Shown here piece by piece: positions 25,470 to 39,600 of a stretch of DNA of 64,000 bases (position 1 is its first letter; the number at the start of each line of letters is the position of its first letter). Source of the DNA: Scortum barcoo (lineage: Eukaryota; Chordata; Actinopteri; Centrarchiformes; Terapontidae); contig CM041534.1 of assembly GCA_023238725.1 (NCBI GenBank), forward strand, positions 4,972,449-5,036,448, in the 5' to 3' direction. A program made the position numbers and the translations under genes. The notes beneath the pieces are model-generated. The model was not told where the DNA came from. It did no database searches and worked only from the letters and a program-made list of their open reading frames with translations.

Positions 25470-26881
25470 GTCTTAACAACACTCTCGTCTGCAGAGCTTT
25501 GTCCTCAGCTCCATCCTCCTAACATCCCTTTGCTTGAACTACTGTGCGCTCGCCCCTTCATCCATGCATTTCACCCGGTGACACACTACAGGCGTCTCAT
25601 TCTGTCCACTGGAGAGACTCATGTTTTTTAATCTGATGTATCGCTTGCGTTAACATTCAGACCTGTATGCTCAGGCTTGCTTCTGTTTTTGCTTCCTGTT
25701 AGCCTCAGAGTATCCTTTCTTACCACAACGTCCCCCCCATTTTCCCTCTCCAGTGTGGCGTCCCTGGGCAGTAACTTTGATCTACTATGTTGCTTGTCTT
25801 AACTGCTCAGCCACTTACTGTTGTGACAGGCATCAGTGAACCGAGTAGGGAACTCTGTGGAATTTTTGGATCATTAGCGGCTCAAATTATTGTTGCGGGA
25901 GAAAGACAAGAACGTGTTTGTCAGCTGGGATTACACTGTAATGTGGAAAAAAAACTGTCAAACTCCTTTTTTTTTTTTACTCATCTGCATGATGAATAGT
26001 TTGGCCTCATCATCAGACTGTCTAGAGCCACCTGTCACATTCATTGCCAGCCTGGCGAAGAGAAAACAAAAAAACTTCTTCACAGACGTCAGCATGTAAA
26101 ATGACACTATATTGTCTCTTCAGTGAAATACAGGGCTTTTTATTTCTGATCAGAGGTCAGTCAGTTTGATATTGTACAGTTCATAGATGTCTTGAGGTAT
26201 CATAAGTGTTATCATCTCACGGCCCTGTACTCATATCTGTGCCATCAGCAGCTTTTACTTTGGAGCTAGGTGAGAAAGTCGAAGAAGTCCTTCCTGTGCT
26301 GCCTTCGCAGTCCTCAAGCCTCACAGGAAGGAAGGGGAGGCAGCTGTCCGAGGGTGATCACGCAGAGAGAACGGCAACCTTGCTGTGCTTGAACAGATGT
26401 CAAAGTGACTTCTCCCCGCTGTGTGACGTGTAATTATTTTTACGTTAGAATCGTTAGGCATTTCACGCTTCTTCTCCTACTCTGTTATGTGTTGTTTGTC
26501 TGATGATTTCTGTTCTCTTGATTTGATGCGAAGTAGTTATGACTTTGGAAGTGTTTGTTGTTTGATGGCCAGTGTGAACAGACTGAAAAAAAGTGTGTGA
26601 ACCACTCTGATTGCCTATACTTTAAAAAATTCTCCCTCCAAAATAGAATTTCTTATTGTACAGCATTCTTGGATGCAGAGCTGATTTAAAGGCATAAATA
26701 ATCTCATTATTCAAGTCAATGGGTGACCTTATAGAAGAAATTTAATCAGCTTATCCAGGCAAAGGGATTGTACACAAAATCTGTTGGCTATTGTGAAAAT
26801 TATTATTCCACAAATATATAATATATATGGTTTTGCCTATGGGGTGTTGCAAGTTTTTTTTTCTACGTTAAGTAGGATCCA

Positions 26882-26887
26882 AATAAA
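26882..26887 (+). terminator. Candidate camkk1 poly(A) signal
   Basis: A canonical AATAAA lies about 1.4 kb after the camkk1 stop codon. A second AATAAA at 29821 would give a 4.3-kb 3' untranslated region. The sequence alone does not decide between them. Confidence 0.4.
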
Positions 26888-29800
26888 ATATTGATAACGT
26901 GTATAATTTTAAGAACTGAATTTTGAAGGTCCAGATAATCATGCAATTTGTAGAGCTTGGTAAACCAGCTATTTAGCACGCTAAGACTGTGAAACAAACA
27001 ATGTTAGAATCATGGATTAATGGAAAAGAACTTTATTTATGAATATTTTACTTTTATTTGAGCTCACCATTCGAGGTGGTTGGCTAACTTTTAAAAGAAG
27101 CCAGATCTGTGGGTTGTTTTGTCTCCGCCGACTCAAATCAATAAGAACATTTCTGCCTCCGCAGCAGCAGCCCTGCTTCAGATAAGTGTTTATTTGACTC
27201 CATTTTGATTATTTCGTCCTCTCTCGCCAGCCTGGCCCCTCGTGAAAGAAAGCATGTTGGGCTGGCAGAGTGCTCTGATCACTTGAGCCGCAGTGAAAAG
27301 GAGCATTTCAATGTCATGATTAGGCCCGGGCTGCCAACAGCGACAACACTTCCCCGTCCACTTCAGTGGCGCCCCCAGTACGGCTGATTAGAAACGCTTT
27401 GCATTTCCTCCATTAATCTTGCCCCCCTTGCGTCCTCCAGTGAAGGATACTAACTGAAGCTGAGAGCAGAGAGGGATTGCTACAGTCTGAATGGGGAAAG
27501 CATTTCACACAGTTATTGAGCCTCTGTGTTCACGGATTTATGTTCACAGAGGTTTAAAAATCATGGCGACTGTTCATATTAGAATGTCAACTGTTTTATC
27601 ATGTGGGTGCTGGAGAATGTGAAGCTTTATATGTATTTTTATTTTATTGTTCAGAAAGAGATTTGTGTGTACTGAACCAATGAATACCTTAATGTATGAC
27701 TGATGTTGTAATTGCAGTTTGATATTAAGGGTTGTGGTCATTTATTTAATAATTCTTTTCTTCTCTCTGCTGAGGAGGATGTAAGTGAAAGTGTCCACTG
27801 AGGTCTGTTTGCAGGCTGTTAGAACCAAAAAGTATGTGTTATATTTTATTTGCCTAAAAACATCCTTCTGAGAATTTATTTTAATCTTGTGTTTTCCAGC
27901 TTTACATCGGTGTGTTTGTACAGACATTTGTCAGTGTCAGAGGTGCAATACTGTTGTCGTCTTTATCTTTGGTGGATTATTGGCTCGTTCCCCTGCTGTG
28001 CAAGCAGGTCACTCCTCCTTTAATCTGTATTTTAGTTGTTCTTGTTGAAAAAAAAAACACAAAAATACTGCTTCTATTTAAATATTTGCACTTTTCCACT
28101 TCCAGATACTTATTAAAGTCATTGTGATTGCATACAACACTACTGGTACCTGCCAGCCATTTAACTTTGTACAGTTTATGATCAAGGAGGAAACTGTGTG
28201 GCTCACCTGTAAAAGACCATCTTTACTGTGTTTCGGTATATTCTCACAGTCGCCTGTGCTTTTTGAAGCATTGCTCTTTGATATGGATTTGCATGTCACG
28301 GCTTTGCTACTTGGGTTTTTGAGCATTTCTACAAATGAAACTCAAATAAGTTTCCACTTTTCAGTAACTTATTCTCATGTCTGTGTCAACATGCTGTAAC
28401 AGCTGCAGTAACAAGACTGGTTTTGAATGGTTGTTTTTGTTGTGCATATTCATAATAATAACAGATTTGTGAATGTTGTATAAATTGGACAAGGGAGGTC
28501 TGGATTTTACTGCTGAAATGATGCATGATGCTAAAACACTGTAAACCTCATTACATGAGCAGGACTCAGAGCACAGGGGCAGCTTGAAATAGCTGCTTTT
28601 TTGGTCAAGATCTTCTCTAGAGACATAGTGATGGATGAGTTCTAGCTGCATTTAACCCTCCACAGACAGTTTTTTCATTGCAGTCAGCCACCACTTAATC
28701 AACAGCTAATACTTTTTTAATATTTATTTTTACCTTTGAATAGATTTTTTGTGCTGATTTTCTGTCGCTCTGTTATTTTTACACATATATCAACCTGTGA
28801 ACAGATTTCAATTACATTTGGTAGAAAATTAAACAATGGCCTAATGAAGAACTTTTTGTGATTCAGATTACATCATCATGTGGCCAAAAAGAACATGTTT
28901 CATGGTGTATTTCCTATTTCTTTCAGAGATTTCTGCCATATTTTCTTAGCAAAACCACTCCACAACATCACTTTTTGCCAGTCTTCACTAAATTTAGCAC
29001 ATTTAAACTTATCTTTTTTTTAGTTTTTTGTAAACATACTAGTCATAACTCCTGGATGCAACTTAAATATCTGCACATAATGCATGGACTCTGGTCGAGT
29101 CTGCTAAATCTAATTGAATTTTGCCTTACAGTGGTACTACAGAACATGACACATGTAAATGGCCATAACTTAGTGGTCACCTGTAGGGCTCCTGTGCACT
29201 ACTGCACAATTCATCAATGTAGACAACCCTAATTAATACTTTAAGTACTCTCCAAAAATCTGCACAATTGTTTGTCACTATTTTGATGCTGACCTGCATC
29301 CAGATACATATTAAATACCACTATTTTGAAAATATCAAGTGTATTGGGTCATGCATCTTCAGCAGAGGTTTGCTCACTCTATAAGCTTTCTAGCTCAGTG
29401 TTGCTGCTGCAGTGAAACACAGAAGAAAGATCAACGGGTGCAGTTGCCACAGCTGCAGTGAGTGACAGGACTCATTTTTCATGATTTCAGGTGATAATTT
29501 TGTCCAAAGGAGGAGGAGTGTGGGAGTTTGTACATAATATGAAGTCAGGGACGACTGGATCACTGCTGTTTCTTATGTGGCTGTCCTGATGTAAGTGTTG
29601 AAGGTGCCTGCTGTCTGTGTTTCTGGGTGTCTCGTGTTGTCTTGTGCATTTCTCTGAATGTACTCGCTTGCCTGTGTCAAGTCGCTCACACAAAAACAGA
29701 AGCATGGCACAAAGCTATGGAATGCAGTTGTTACAATGTAAATATGTACCAATATATATATATATATATAAAGAAGCTATTTTTTGCATGCTTTTTGTAC

Positions 29801-29919
29801 ACCTAGACATAATCAAAGACAATAAAAAACTAAATCTGAATTCTTTTGATATGTTTGTGTTTCAGTTTGACTACTTGTATTGGGAGACAAAAGGAAAGAA
29901 GTATTATTACTGTACATCT

Positions 29920-29925
29920 TTTATT
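29920..29925 (-). terminator. Candidate p2rx1 poly(A) signal
   Basis: TTTATT on the + strand is AATAAA on the minus strand, 770 bp beyond the proposed p2rx1 stop. It lies within 100 bp of a plus-strand AATAAA at 29821, so the two genes could share or overlap their 3' ends. Confidence 0.4.
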
Positions 29926-30183
29926 GAATTCAGTTCAATCACGAGGTGCACACAGGGCATGGATCACTCTGACGGTGGCACATCCACACGTCGTGTGTTT
30001 ATCTTTCTTTGACAAAGACAGTAACCGAGGTAATGGATGACTTGTGGATGATTTGTGGACACAGAGGAGTACTGAAGTCCCAGAAATGTGTTCTTTCATC
30101 TGCACGGATATAAGGTCAGGAGTCACGAGGTGGAGGTTACACCCAAAGTATGAACATAAGCAAACCGAGCTACACCTAAAAAA

Positions 30184-30220
30184 GTACACATACAGTACAT
30201 ATTATGTACTGTATGTGTAC
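30184..30220. repeat. 37-bp palindrome, 17-bp perfect arms
   Basis: GTACACATACAGTACAT (30184-30200) and ATGTACTGTATGTGTAC (30204-30220) are exact reverse complements separated by ATT. If transcribed from either strand it forms a 17-bp hairpin. It sits in the presumed 3' untranslated region of p2rx1, about 470 nt past the stop codon. Confidence 0.9.
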
Positions 30221-30690
30221 CTAGCTGTGCTAGGGCTCTACATACAACAGGAAGAGTCACAGTCTCTCAGAGTGGCTTTAAGAGACAGAAGATGTTGTTG
30301 ATAGAAGATGATGCTGAAAAGAAAAAAAAAAAAAAAGACACGTCGTCTCCCCTCAGTCCAGAGTCCATTTAAAGTCTGTGTTTGTGCGTGTGTGTTTGTT
30401 TGCGCGTGTTTTGTCTTGCAGGGTCTATTGCAGGATTCCAATGCAGCACGTCTTCACAGCAGCACAGTTTGCTCCCAAGTCACTTCTACCGAGGAATAGC
30501 AGACAAAGAAGACATCAGCCATCACATCACATCAAAAAAAAAACAGAGCAAAATGGGCTTCGCTGCTCTAAGAAACACATGAATCCCTTACCCTAGATAC
30601 ACCAGTCTCTGTGCTACCTGCCTCTGAATCAGGGTCCTGCAGGATAAAAGTCAAATCCACACAAGAGCCATTTAGACCTCTCGGCTGACA

Positions 30691-33600
30691 TCAAAAAGGA
30701 GTTTCCACATCATCACGATAGAATACCTTAAAAACAAAATCTACTCTACTGTCTCGACTTCTGTATGCACTCACGTTGGACTGGTCAGTGTCTTGGACTT
30801 GTCTTGCATTTGCTTCAAGGGTGTAATAGATGCTCGTGTCTAAACCAAGCGACTCGCTGTCATGCTGTAAATACAAAATGTTCTGCCTGTTTCAGTTAAA
30901 GCGGGAAACTGTCTGGGAAAAATGGGAGGAGATTTAATCTTCTTTCAGATAAGGCGTGCATGCTCCTGCACTGGCCATGAATGTTGTGGGAATAAACACA
31001 GCATTAATCTGATGGTTAGTGAAGGTTACAGCTCCTGTGTGTTAGTGTTTTTTTTTTTTTTTAGCTCTGACGTGTGGGAAATTCCTTCTCAAGAGTTGAT
31101 ACGCAGCCAACATTCAGATACATAAACAGAATAAATACTGAGGCCTGTTCTGTGTCTGGACTGTTGTTGTTAAGTGCCTCTCTGCTGCCATCTTGTGCTC
31201 ACACTAAAGTGACATTACAACAGAACAGACGTGACATATTCAACTCACATGCACCGGAGAGCCTACCTGTGTATGTGTGTCTGTGTATTTGAATTTCATG
31301 TTCTTGTAAAATTCCCTTTTTGGCAGCAGGTGGAGCAGCACCAAGTCACACACAACAGTTGCCTGAAAAATAATTAGAAAATATTAGATTTGTGTACAAG
31401 GTATTCCACAGACGATAGATGATTATTGCAGGTGTTGGTCAGGTTATAACATACCACTCCGAAAATGCCCACTCCAGAGCCTATAGCTGTGAGTGTTGGG
31501 ATGATGTCAAATTTTCGTGCCTGTGAAAGACAGAGCCAATGATTCAAATATCCCGTTTTCACTATTTCTCAAGTGAGGAATTCATTAAAGAAAAAAAAAT
31601 CTTTTACGTACCAGTGACTGCACGATGATATCGATTCTGATCCCAAACACTTTGAGAAGGGTTCTCATCTGAACGCCGTTCTCCAAATAATACTTTGCGT
31701 ACCTGCAAACAGCCACAGGGTATGATGTTGCAACATGTTGCAACGAATGCATCTGTCAGGCCGTTTGGTAAATATTTACAGTTCCCACATGGGGTGCATC
31801 CCACAGAACACAGGCTTTTCCCCCTGTCTCCAGTTTTCATGCTAGGACAAGCCAAATGCCTGCTGGCTCCAGCATTATACGTAACGCACACTTCACTTTA
31901 ATGTCACATACACAAGAGTAATATTAATCTTTTCTCATCTCACCCTCAGTGAGAAAGCAAGTGACCAAAATCTCAAACCGCAGCTTTAAACACCAGAGCT
32001 GCAACCAAGTGTCACAGTCTGCACTTCTGCCTATCCTGTGGCCTCTCTGTCTGTCTTTCTGTGTGTCAGCGTCCTAATGGAGACAGGTGTTCTGGAGCCA
32101 GAGCAGATTCCAATTATCTGCATCCCATCCTGTAATCAGGACTCCTACAAAGGCTCAGCTCTGCCACATCCACCTTCTCATATTGGAGCTTCCGCTCAGT
32201 CAGAGGGCATCTCCAGCCTCTCTTGTTTTTATCCGCTCATTGGGCCTGTTAGTCTGATGGCTACCTGCTACTAATCTTGTTTCTCCTCTCCCTGCAGCCC
32301 CGCCTGCTATGTTCTGGCTAATTTAGTCAGGTTTATTTACACACCTGAAATTGTAGCCCACGGAAGCTCTGGCTTTGTCCGTCTCATGAGGGTTTCCGTA
32401 CAGGCCGTGAAAGTTGTATGTTGGCTTACAGTGCCTTACGTCTATGTCAAAGTTACATGTCCAGTCGACCACGATACCAATGGCCCCTCCCTGCCAGGAC
32501 ACAAGCACATAATACTTAACACATGGAAATCTGCCTCTCCACCAGAAAAAAAATATTCCTATCTGGTCAGTTTTGAGTAAAGATATTATGCAGCAAACTT
32601 ACCTCTCTGGCTATCATTTCGAAATTGAAGCCAGACAGTTTAACAATGTCTCCCAGTTTGAATATGGGGCACAGTGGAGCATTCTTTTGGTCATAAAGGC
32701 ATTTGCTGATGTACGTAGCATCAATACCTTCCACCAGGTTACTCCTGGAAACGCAGTTTGTCATTATAAAACACAGTTAAACTCTAAGAGATCAAGCATA
32801 GTGTGCTGTATCATGTCCAGGAAAACATAATAACCTCAAATAACATTTGCTTGTTTGCATAAAGATAAACTGTCATCACCTTGTGACGCCAAATAAAGGG
32901 AAAGTTACAGAATTTTTGATGAAGAGTGTGTAGTTCTCTGCAGACATCAACAGTGGAGGGCTAGATGAAAATAAACAGAGGAGAGAGGAGCACCAAATCC
33001 AGCATGTTAAGCAGGGTAAATCATCACAAATGCTACCTCTCATACACAGCCAATTATGTAATCCAGTGACACCGCTGGAGTCATTACAAATCCAATCACC
33101 ACGTGCATTTCAAGTCAGTATCAGCTTGCATTATGAATAATTCAGTGTTTCCACATACTCTGGTATGTTGTCATCATTCTCAACGGGGCACCACGCCAAG
33201 ACTTCACAGGTCTTAGTCCTGCTCACGCAGACTCCCGTCATTTGTCCTTGAAATAGAAGCATACTAGAGTTATCATCACTAGAGCCAAAACTTAAAACTG
33301 GAGCAAGTATTAGGCAAAAAGTACAACATGTGTTTCCAGCAGTGAAAAGAAAAAAAAACAGAAAGACGTAGGATTTAATCATCTTATCTTGAATTTGCAT
33401 CGACAGCAGCAGGCGAGACATTAAAGTGAAGCAGAGCAAGCGCTGAAATAGCTGTTTCCTTTATCTCACCCTGGTCCCAACTTGTAATTTCTCTCTCTGC
33501 GTGATTAGTTTCATTGGTATCGGTCTCTCTCATCGTGAGCCAGATGAGTTCACAGACAGTGCTCCAGCAGGAGTTTGGCCACTTGGCTTCACTCTCTGAC

Positions 33601-36600
33601 CTTTTACTCGAGCCCACCCGTCTGTTTAGCTACGGGGGCGCCCCCCGTGTTTACTTGTCTACAAGCATAGAGACAGCATGCCGTCTCTAAAGGGACACTG
33701 GCACCTCAAGGCAAATTTGACTGGTCGGAAACAGACAGATCTAAAGCTTTGGCTAACATTTGTGTTATTGAAGTGGATGTGGATCACAGAGGACTTGAAA
33801 GGCTCAGAATTTAACCCTGGGACAGATGGAGGACAATAAATTTATATAACTGCTCTTTGAACTCGCTGACGATACTGTATATGTTTGGACCTATTAAAAA
33901 GGCATCCTGAAGTCACCTATATATGTGCATGCATGAGTCTACTTGACAAGGTTTTACTTACACACTTGAATGGTCTGTAATCCATAATGCAAACTCACAC
34001 AGTGTGTTTGGTTGCTAAGACGTTGGTTGTTGATATTACCCAGTTACGACGAGACATGCCTGAATTACGTCTACATGTTTACCTTAGCGGTGACGCTGAT
34101 GAGTCAGTTCTGTATTTTAGTTTCTGCTGTGTGAGCACGTCCAGAGCAGTCCTCTAAAGCCACAACCCATTTTGCAAATACACGCTCCATAACCTGATCA
34201 TCTACCTCCCTCAGTACATCATGGTCCTGTCACTGGCTTTAAGAAGTTTAAGAAGGGGCTTTTGTCTCTGATTTGGACTGATTTGAAAGTGGTCACAGAC
34301 AGACAGACAGACAGACAGACGGTTACTCAGTGAGGACTGCCTGCGTCACACACTGTCCGGCCGTCAGGATTTACCGTGTCCCGTACGTTTGAAACTCCCT
34401 CCTTCACAGTTGGCGTCTGAGGTGCAGTTGTGCTTGTCTGGGAGCTGTCACGCACAAGAGACAGAGTCAGTGTGTGTATACGACTGTGGAATGAGGATGT
34501 GAAGAAACCAGCAAAATACGAAAACAACATTACAGTGTGAAAATAAAGTGTTGTGTTTGTTGTAATATTTTAGGGCATTCAGAAACTGCTCTAGGTGTCA
34601 TCTTGAAGCCAATACATGTAAAAGGGTTTTTCTGCTGTTCGACAGCTACACAATTACCCAATTACAGAAACAGTCTAGGAATGAGACACAATTTCCGTTT
34701 AGTTTTACTATTTATGGAAGTGTTTAAGTCAGAGGGAGAAAAACAGAGAGGAAGAGGAAATCAGGGAGAGGGAGAGACGAAAAAGGGAGCATTTTCACCC
34801 ACCTCTGGACACTTTCCCATCTTCTGACCTTCAGTTATTATGTAGTTTGTCATCACCACAAATGATGAGTCTCCCTGAGGTTTGGGATTAAAAGAAGTTA
34901 CGTGTTAAAATATTTTGAAGTCTGATTTATTTACGCCATAAAGTGACATGATGAAGGATGTAGTCGCTGTTATACAACATCCTAAAGTTTATCGCAGGCA
35001 GTCTGTCAAACATTAATCGGTTGTATCCCAGTGTGATCCAGCTGAGACGCCTTCAGACTAAAACGTTTACATCCCAAAATGTATCCACGGTCAGTGTGCA
35101 GCTTGAAGGAATCGACATCTTGGGAAATGGCTTTTTGTTGTCTTGCTGGGTAGATAAGAGAATTAAAACCACTCTCTTGTGTGCTGATGAAGCAGGAGTC
35201 AGGAGACTGTTAACTTAACTTAGCCCACAAACCTCTAAAAGCTCAACCATTTCCAGCAGATCTCAATTGTATGATCTGTTAAAAAAAGTTTTAAAATGAC
35301 TGAAGTTGTGATGAAAAAGTTGTGGTGTAGGTACAGACGTTCATGAGGGCCTTGAGCAAGGACTTTGTGAGTGAAACAAGCTAAAAGGTGTCAGTTAGTG
35401 AGCTGTAAGGTCTTTTCAGAAAAAAGCACAACCTATTGGCACTTTGACTGCTGCACTTTGTTGATTTGTCCTAACAGTCAGTGTACTCAGTATACTGACA
35501 TTAGCTTTGAGCTAACTTTCAATGGAGGCGCTAACCACGTCTGTGGTGGTGTGTGTTTGTGTGACAGCTCATCCAGAGGCTAAACTCAGAACTCAGCGGA
35601 AACACAAATATATTGTCTTTGTTTTTTCCTATTTCTCTGTCACATCTTTGCGTGAATTTCACGCTGCCTACAGGCTGATACGCACTTAATCACACATTCA
35701 AATGACTTTCCTGCGCTCTCACTCTCTCCAAACTATCCGTTGTGTCCTGTCTGGATTCACAGTTAGAGCTGCTGGTGGGCAGATTTCTTTGGACCGAGCC
35801 AGGCCAACTCTTTGCCCTGGTTTACGGACTTTACGCTAAGCTAAGCTAAGCTAAGCTAAGCTAAGCTACACAGCTGCTGGCTGTGTTTAGAGGACAGAGA
35901 GGAGAGTGCTATTGAGCTTCTCATCTAACTCCCCACATGAGAGTATACAAAGTATAGTTCCCACAATGTAAAAGTATTATTTTATACACTGGGGACAACA
36001 TGCTGGATTCCACATGCTTTGGTGCTGTTGACTATTGCATTTATTGCCATAGAGACCTTATGCATAACACAATGAACATAAAGTTAACCTCAGACTTATC
36101 CATTTTCACAAAAAAACAACCGAAGGGATTAGTAAAACAGTGGCCGTCTGGAGAGTACACAAAGAAGTGGACTTGACTGAACTGAATGTACCCAATGTAC
36201 CCTTTGATACCCACAATATCAAAGCGTGGGGCATTATACCAAAGTGTCCTTTCCATGTTGTTGGCAGAGATTATCATACTAAAGCATGTGCCAAACACAC
36301 TCTCATTTTTAAAAAAAAGGCCCACACCCAGACCTCAGGGCAAACATGACAATCTTCATTGTGTCTCTTTATTTCTGTCCCACAGATAAGAGGACCCAGC
36401 AACATTTTAGGTAAACAAAGAAATACATTTGAGCACCCCTGTTTGCTCAGTTGCTGTTTGCTCAGCTCTTTGTAGGATGGGTGTGATGACTTTTGGAAAG
36501 CACCAAGGCACCTTGATGGTAACAAAGCCAGATTACCAGGGTATCAGGGTCAGCAAACCATCAGCATCTGGAAGCCAACACTAACTAATCTGTGTGTAGG

Positions 36601-39600
36601 CTACTTCATCCTGGTGTCGTCACTGATTGGATGTGGCATTAAATCCAGCCAACACGGATGTTTTAAAAGCATGACCAAACCTTTGTCACAGCTTTCTTTA
36701 GGGACCAAAGCATTTTGACATTGCTTTTCTGACTCAGCCTGATGTTTATTCACTCTGACAGTTTGATCCACGGACTGTGGATATGGACTTCCCGACATCT
36801 GTGCACGACCCATATTTAATATGATCCTAACGATGGTCAGCGACCTTTGCCAGGTGCAAAACAAATGACTGACCAATTAGGAGTCATGTGACAAGCTTCA
36901 GCTGACGAGTCACCAACCTGTGCAGGGAAGACATAGTCGGCCACATCCCAGACTCTCTCGGTTCCGTTCACATTGGTATAGCCCACTCCTTTCATTTTGC
37001 TGAACACGGAGCTGATTGCTGTGTCTGTGGACTGGTAGCCTTTCTCGTAGATGAACACCCACCTGTAAGAGACACAGAGAGCGCTCTGTCAGGCCTGTCA
37101 GCCCTTCAGACTCCCACCTGACCCCAGCCATCCAACCATCCGACCCCAAGGCAAGGGCATGTATAGTGATAATGTCAACATGCACAGCAATCCCACAGGC
37201 CAGCGGCATGCCTCACAGGTGCACATGTGCAATGTCATAGTGGTCATACTCATCACTTTACCACCACTAAGACAAATCTGACATTTAAAATCTCAGTATA
37301 CAGATGTTTACAAGTTAGTTAGGTACATCACCGGGAAAGTACGGTGGGGCGGTTGAGTTGTACGATATTTGCCTTACAACTGATCACTGAGTGGGATTTG
37401 TGGAACAATGCTTTGGAACAAATCATTGGGAGGAGATGGGGGGACGATAGAGTCCTTTGAGTTTATGTCTTTGATGGCTGCTTTTTGAATGTCCGTCATC
37501 CTTTCACTAATATAATGTTAATGGCTACTTGCCGGTTTCAAAATGTTGAGAAAGTGAAGAAAGTGAAAGTGGCTCAAGGAGAGAGTAAATAAAATGCTTT
37601 AATGCAGCACTGGTCCTGTAGAGACACCATGCCTATTAGTAATAATAAAACTTTCTGATAGCACACATCCACAGATAGTATCTCTAAAAAATTTGAATGT
37701 CATATTGTAATGGCAGAGATGCAACAATTGTCATAAACAAGGTACTTGAGGTACTTTACTAGAGTATATCTTTTTTAAGCTACATTATGCTTCTACTTTA
37801 TATTTTAAGAAGGTAATAGTGTACCTTTTACTCCACTGCAATTATTTGAAAGCAATAGTTACTTTTCATATGAAGAATTTACATTTAAAAGAATGCATGA
37901 TAAGCTTATGAAGAATGCATTTCTAAAGAATAAACCAGTGGTTCCCAGCATCTTTGGCTTGTTTCCCTTTGTGTTTCAGATGTCTTTTAATTGTTAACAG
38001 TCAAACAGCCAAAGACAGATTTCCTCTTTTAATTCCCATATGGTTTCATTTAAACCTTATTCAGCCCGGAGAGGTAGAAGAATTTTCAATGTTTCACAAA
38101 AAAGCAAAGATTAGAGAAAAGTCTCCACCCCAAAAAAGAACACAAATGTTGAAGCAGACCAGTTTTTTTTTTCCTCTCTCATTAATCCTCTCACACCTCC
38201 TCAGGTTTATCCTGTGACCCTTTGGAGGGGCAAAGAAGCAAAGATCAGAGAAAAATCAAAATAATGCACTGCACTAAATTACCTTCATATATTAACTGTA
38301 TATAAAGTAGCTAAAAATAGCTTCGTCTTGACAAGCTACAACAATAAAATGCTGCTGACGCATTAAAGCATCAGTATGAGCTCTCATAACAATCTCATAA
38401 CAATAATAATGCATCACTTATACTGTAGGATATAATCACTTTGATTTTTTTCTTTCATTTTTGATACTTTTAATACTTTTTTTCTGATAATACTTCTGTA
38501 TTTTTATTTTGTACCATTGTTTTATTGGAATTTTTACTCAAACATAGAATCTGAGTACATAGATCAGCTGTGCGTTAAATACTCCTGGTTTACAAACACC
38601 GCTGAAAAAACGCAGTTATGTTGAGCTTACTAAATTAAAAGCCAAGGCCTTAACCCTTGACCTTACAGAAAGATTCCCATTAAACAAAAACTAGATTCAC
38701 ACTCAGGAGCAGGACTCTCTGATCTCTAGTGTGTGAAGCTTCCCATTGTGCTGCTCTATCTGTGTGTCTGGCCAGGAGGGAAGAGTAACAGCTGGTGTGC
38801 ACTGACAAGATACTGTATGTACACACGCACATGCAAAGCTATTTCATATAGGGTGTGAAAAGCAATTACCCCCTGGGAGACAGCCCACAGGACAGCATGT
38901 ATTGCAACACACGTTCATTAGTCTATGGACAATGAAAGCACCTCACAGCAACAGAACAGAAACATCCTTCAACCTGAACATAAAGAATGCCCAATAAGCT
39001 AAAAACTACAATGTGTATCAGTTCGGCGAATCAAATTATGCAAGTCGGCGCCTACATTCAAGAGGAAGTGGGGAAAAATAGAGCATGTTAATGGAATAAA
39101 GAAACCCATGAGCATGAAATAATGAAAGGATCTTCCAAAACAGCAGTCTAAGTGAGATCTGTATCTGCTCTGACAGAAGGAGGCAAGGAAGAAGGCTGCT
39201 TGATGTGCGGAGGGCTTTTTATTCTCACCCCACTGTGGTGCCGAGATTAGTGCTCACTTTGCGAAGACAAAAAATGAAAAAAAAAAACCCATCAGCCTTC
39301 AACTTATTGCAATTAAAAGCAAACAATGGATTGGCATTTTTGTCAATTTAATTAGGGAATTAATGAGACGAGTGGTAATTAATTAATCTGTTTGCTGAAG
39401 CTGCTGTTCCCTATTAAATTAGCCATTGCTTTTTGACTTTATTAAGAGATTTACTTTAAATTCCTGTGTCAAATATTTTTTAAAACATTCATTTGTGAGG
39501 GATCTATGCAGAGCACTGTATTGTTAAGTGTACTCTCAAACTGTAGCTGGCCAAGAATGCATCCTTTTTCACATATGAGACTAAAGTTGCCAGCTGAGAT

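Larger units (their letters stand above)
25470..30690. other. Convergent 3' region between camkk1 and p2rx1
   Basis: The region holds the camkk1 3' untranslated sequence on the + strand and the p2rx1 3' end on the - strand. Candidate poly(A) hexamers are AATAAA at 26882 and 29821 (+) and at 29920-29925 (-). The sequence is AT-rich and mostly non-repetitive; 27060-27420 is richer in GC and free of simple repeats. An almost perfect palindrome occurs at 30184-30220. I see no further gene. Open frames up to about 130 codons here are not supported by splice or family evidence. Confidence 0.6.
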
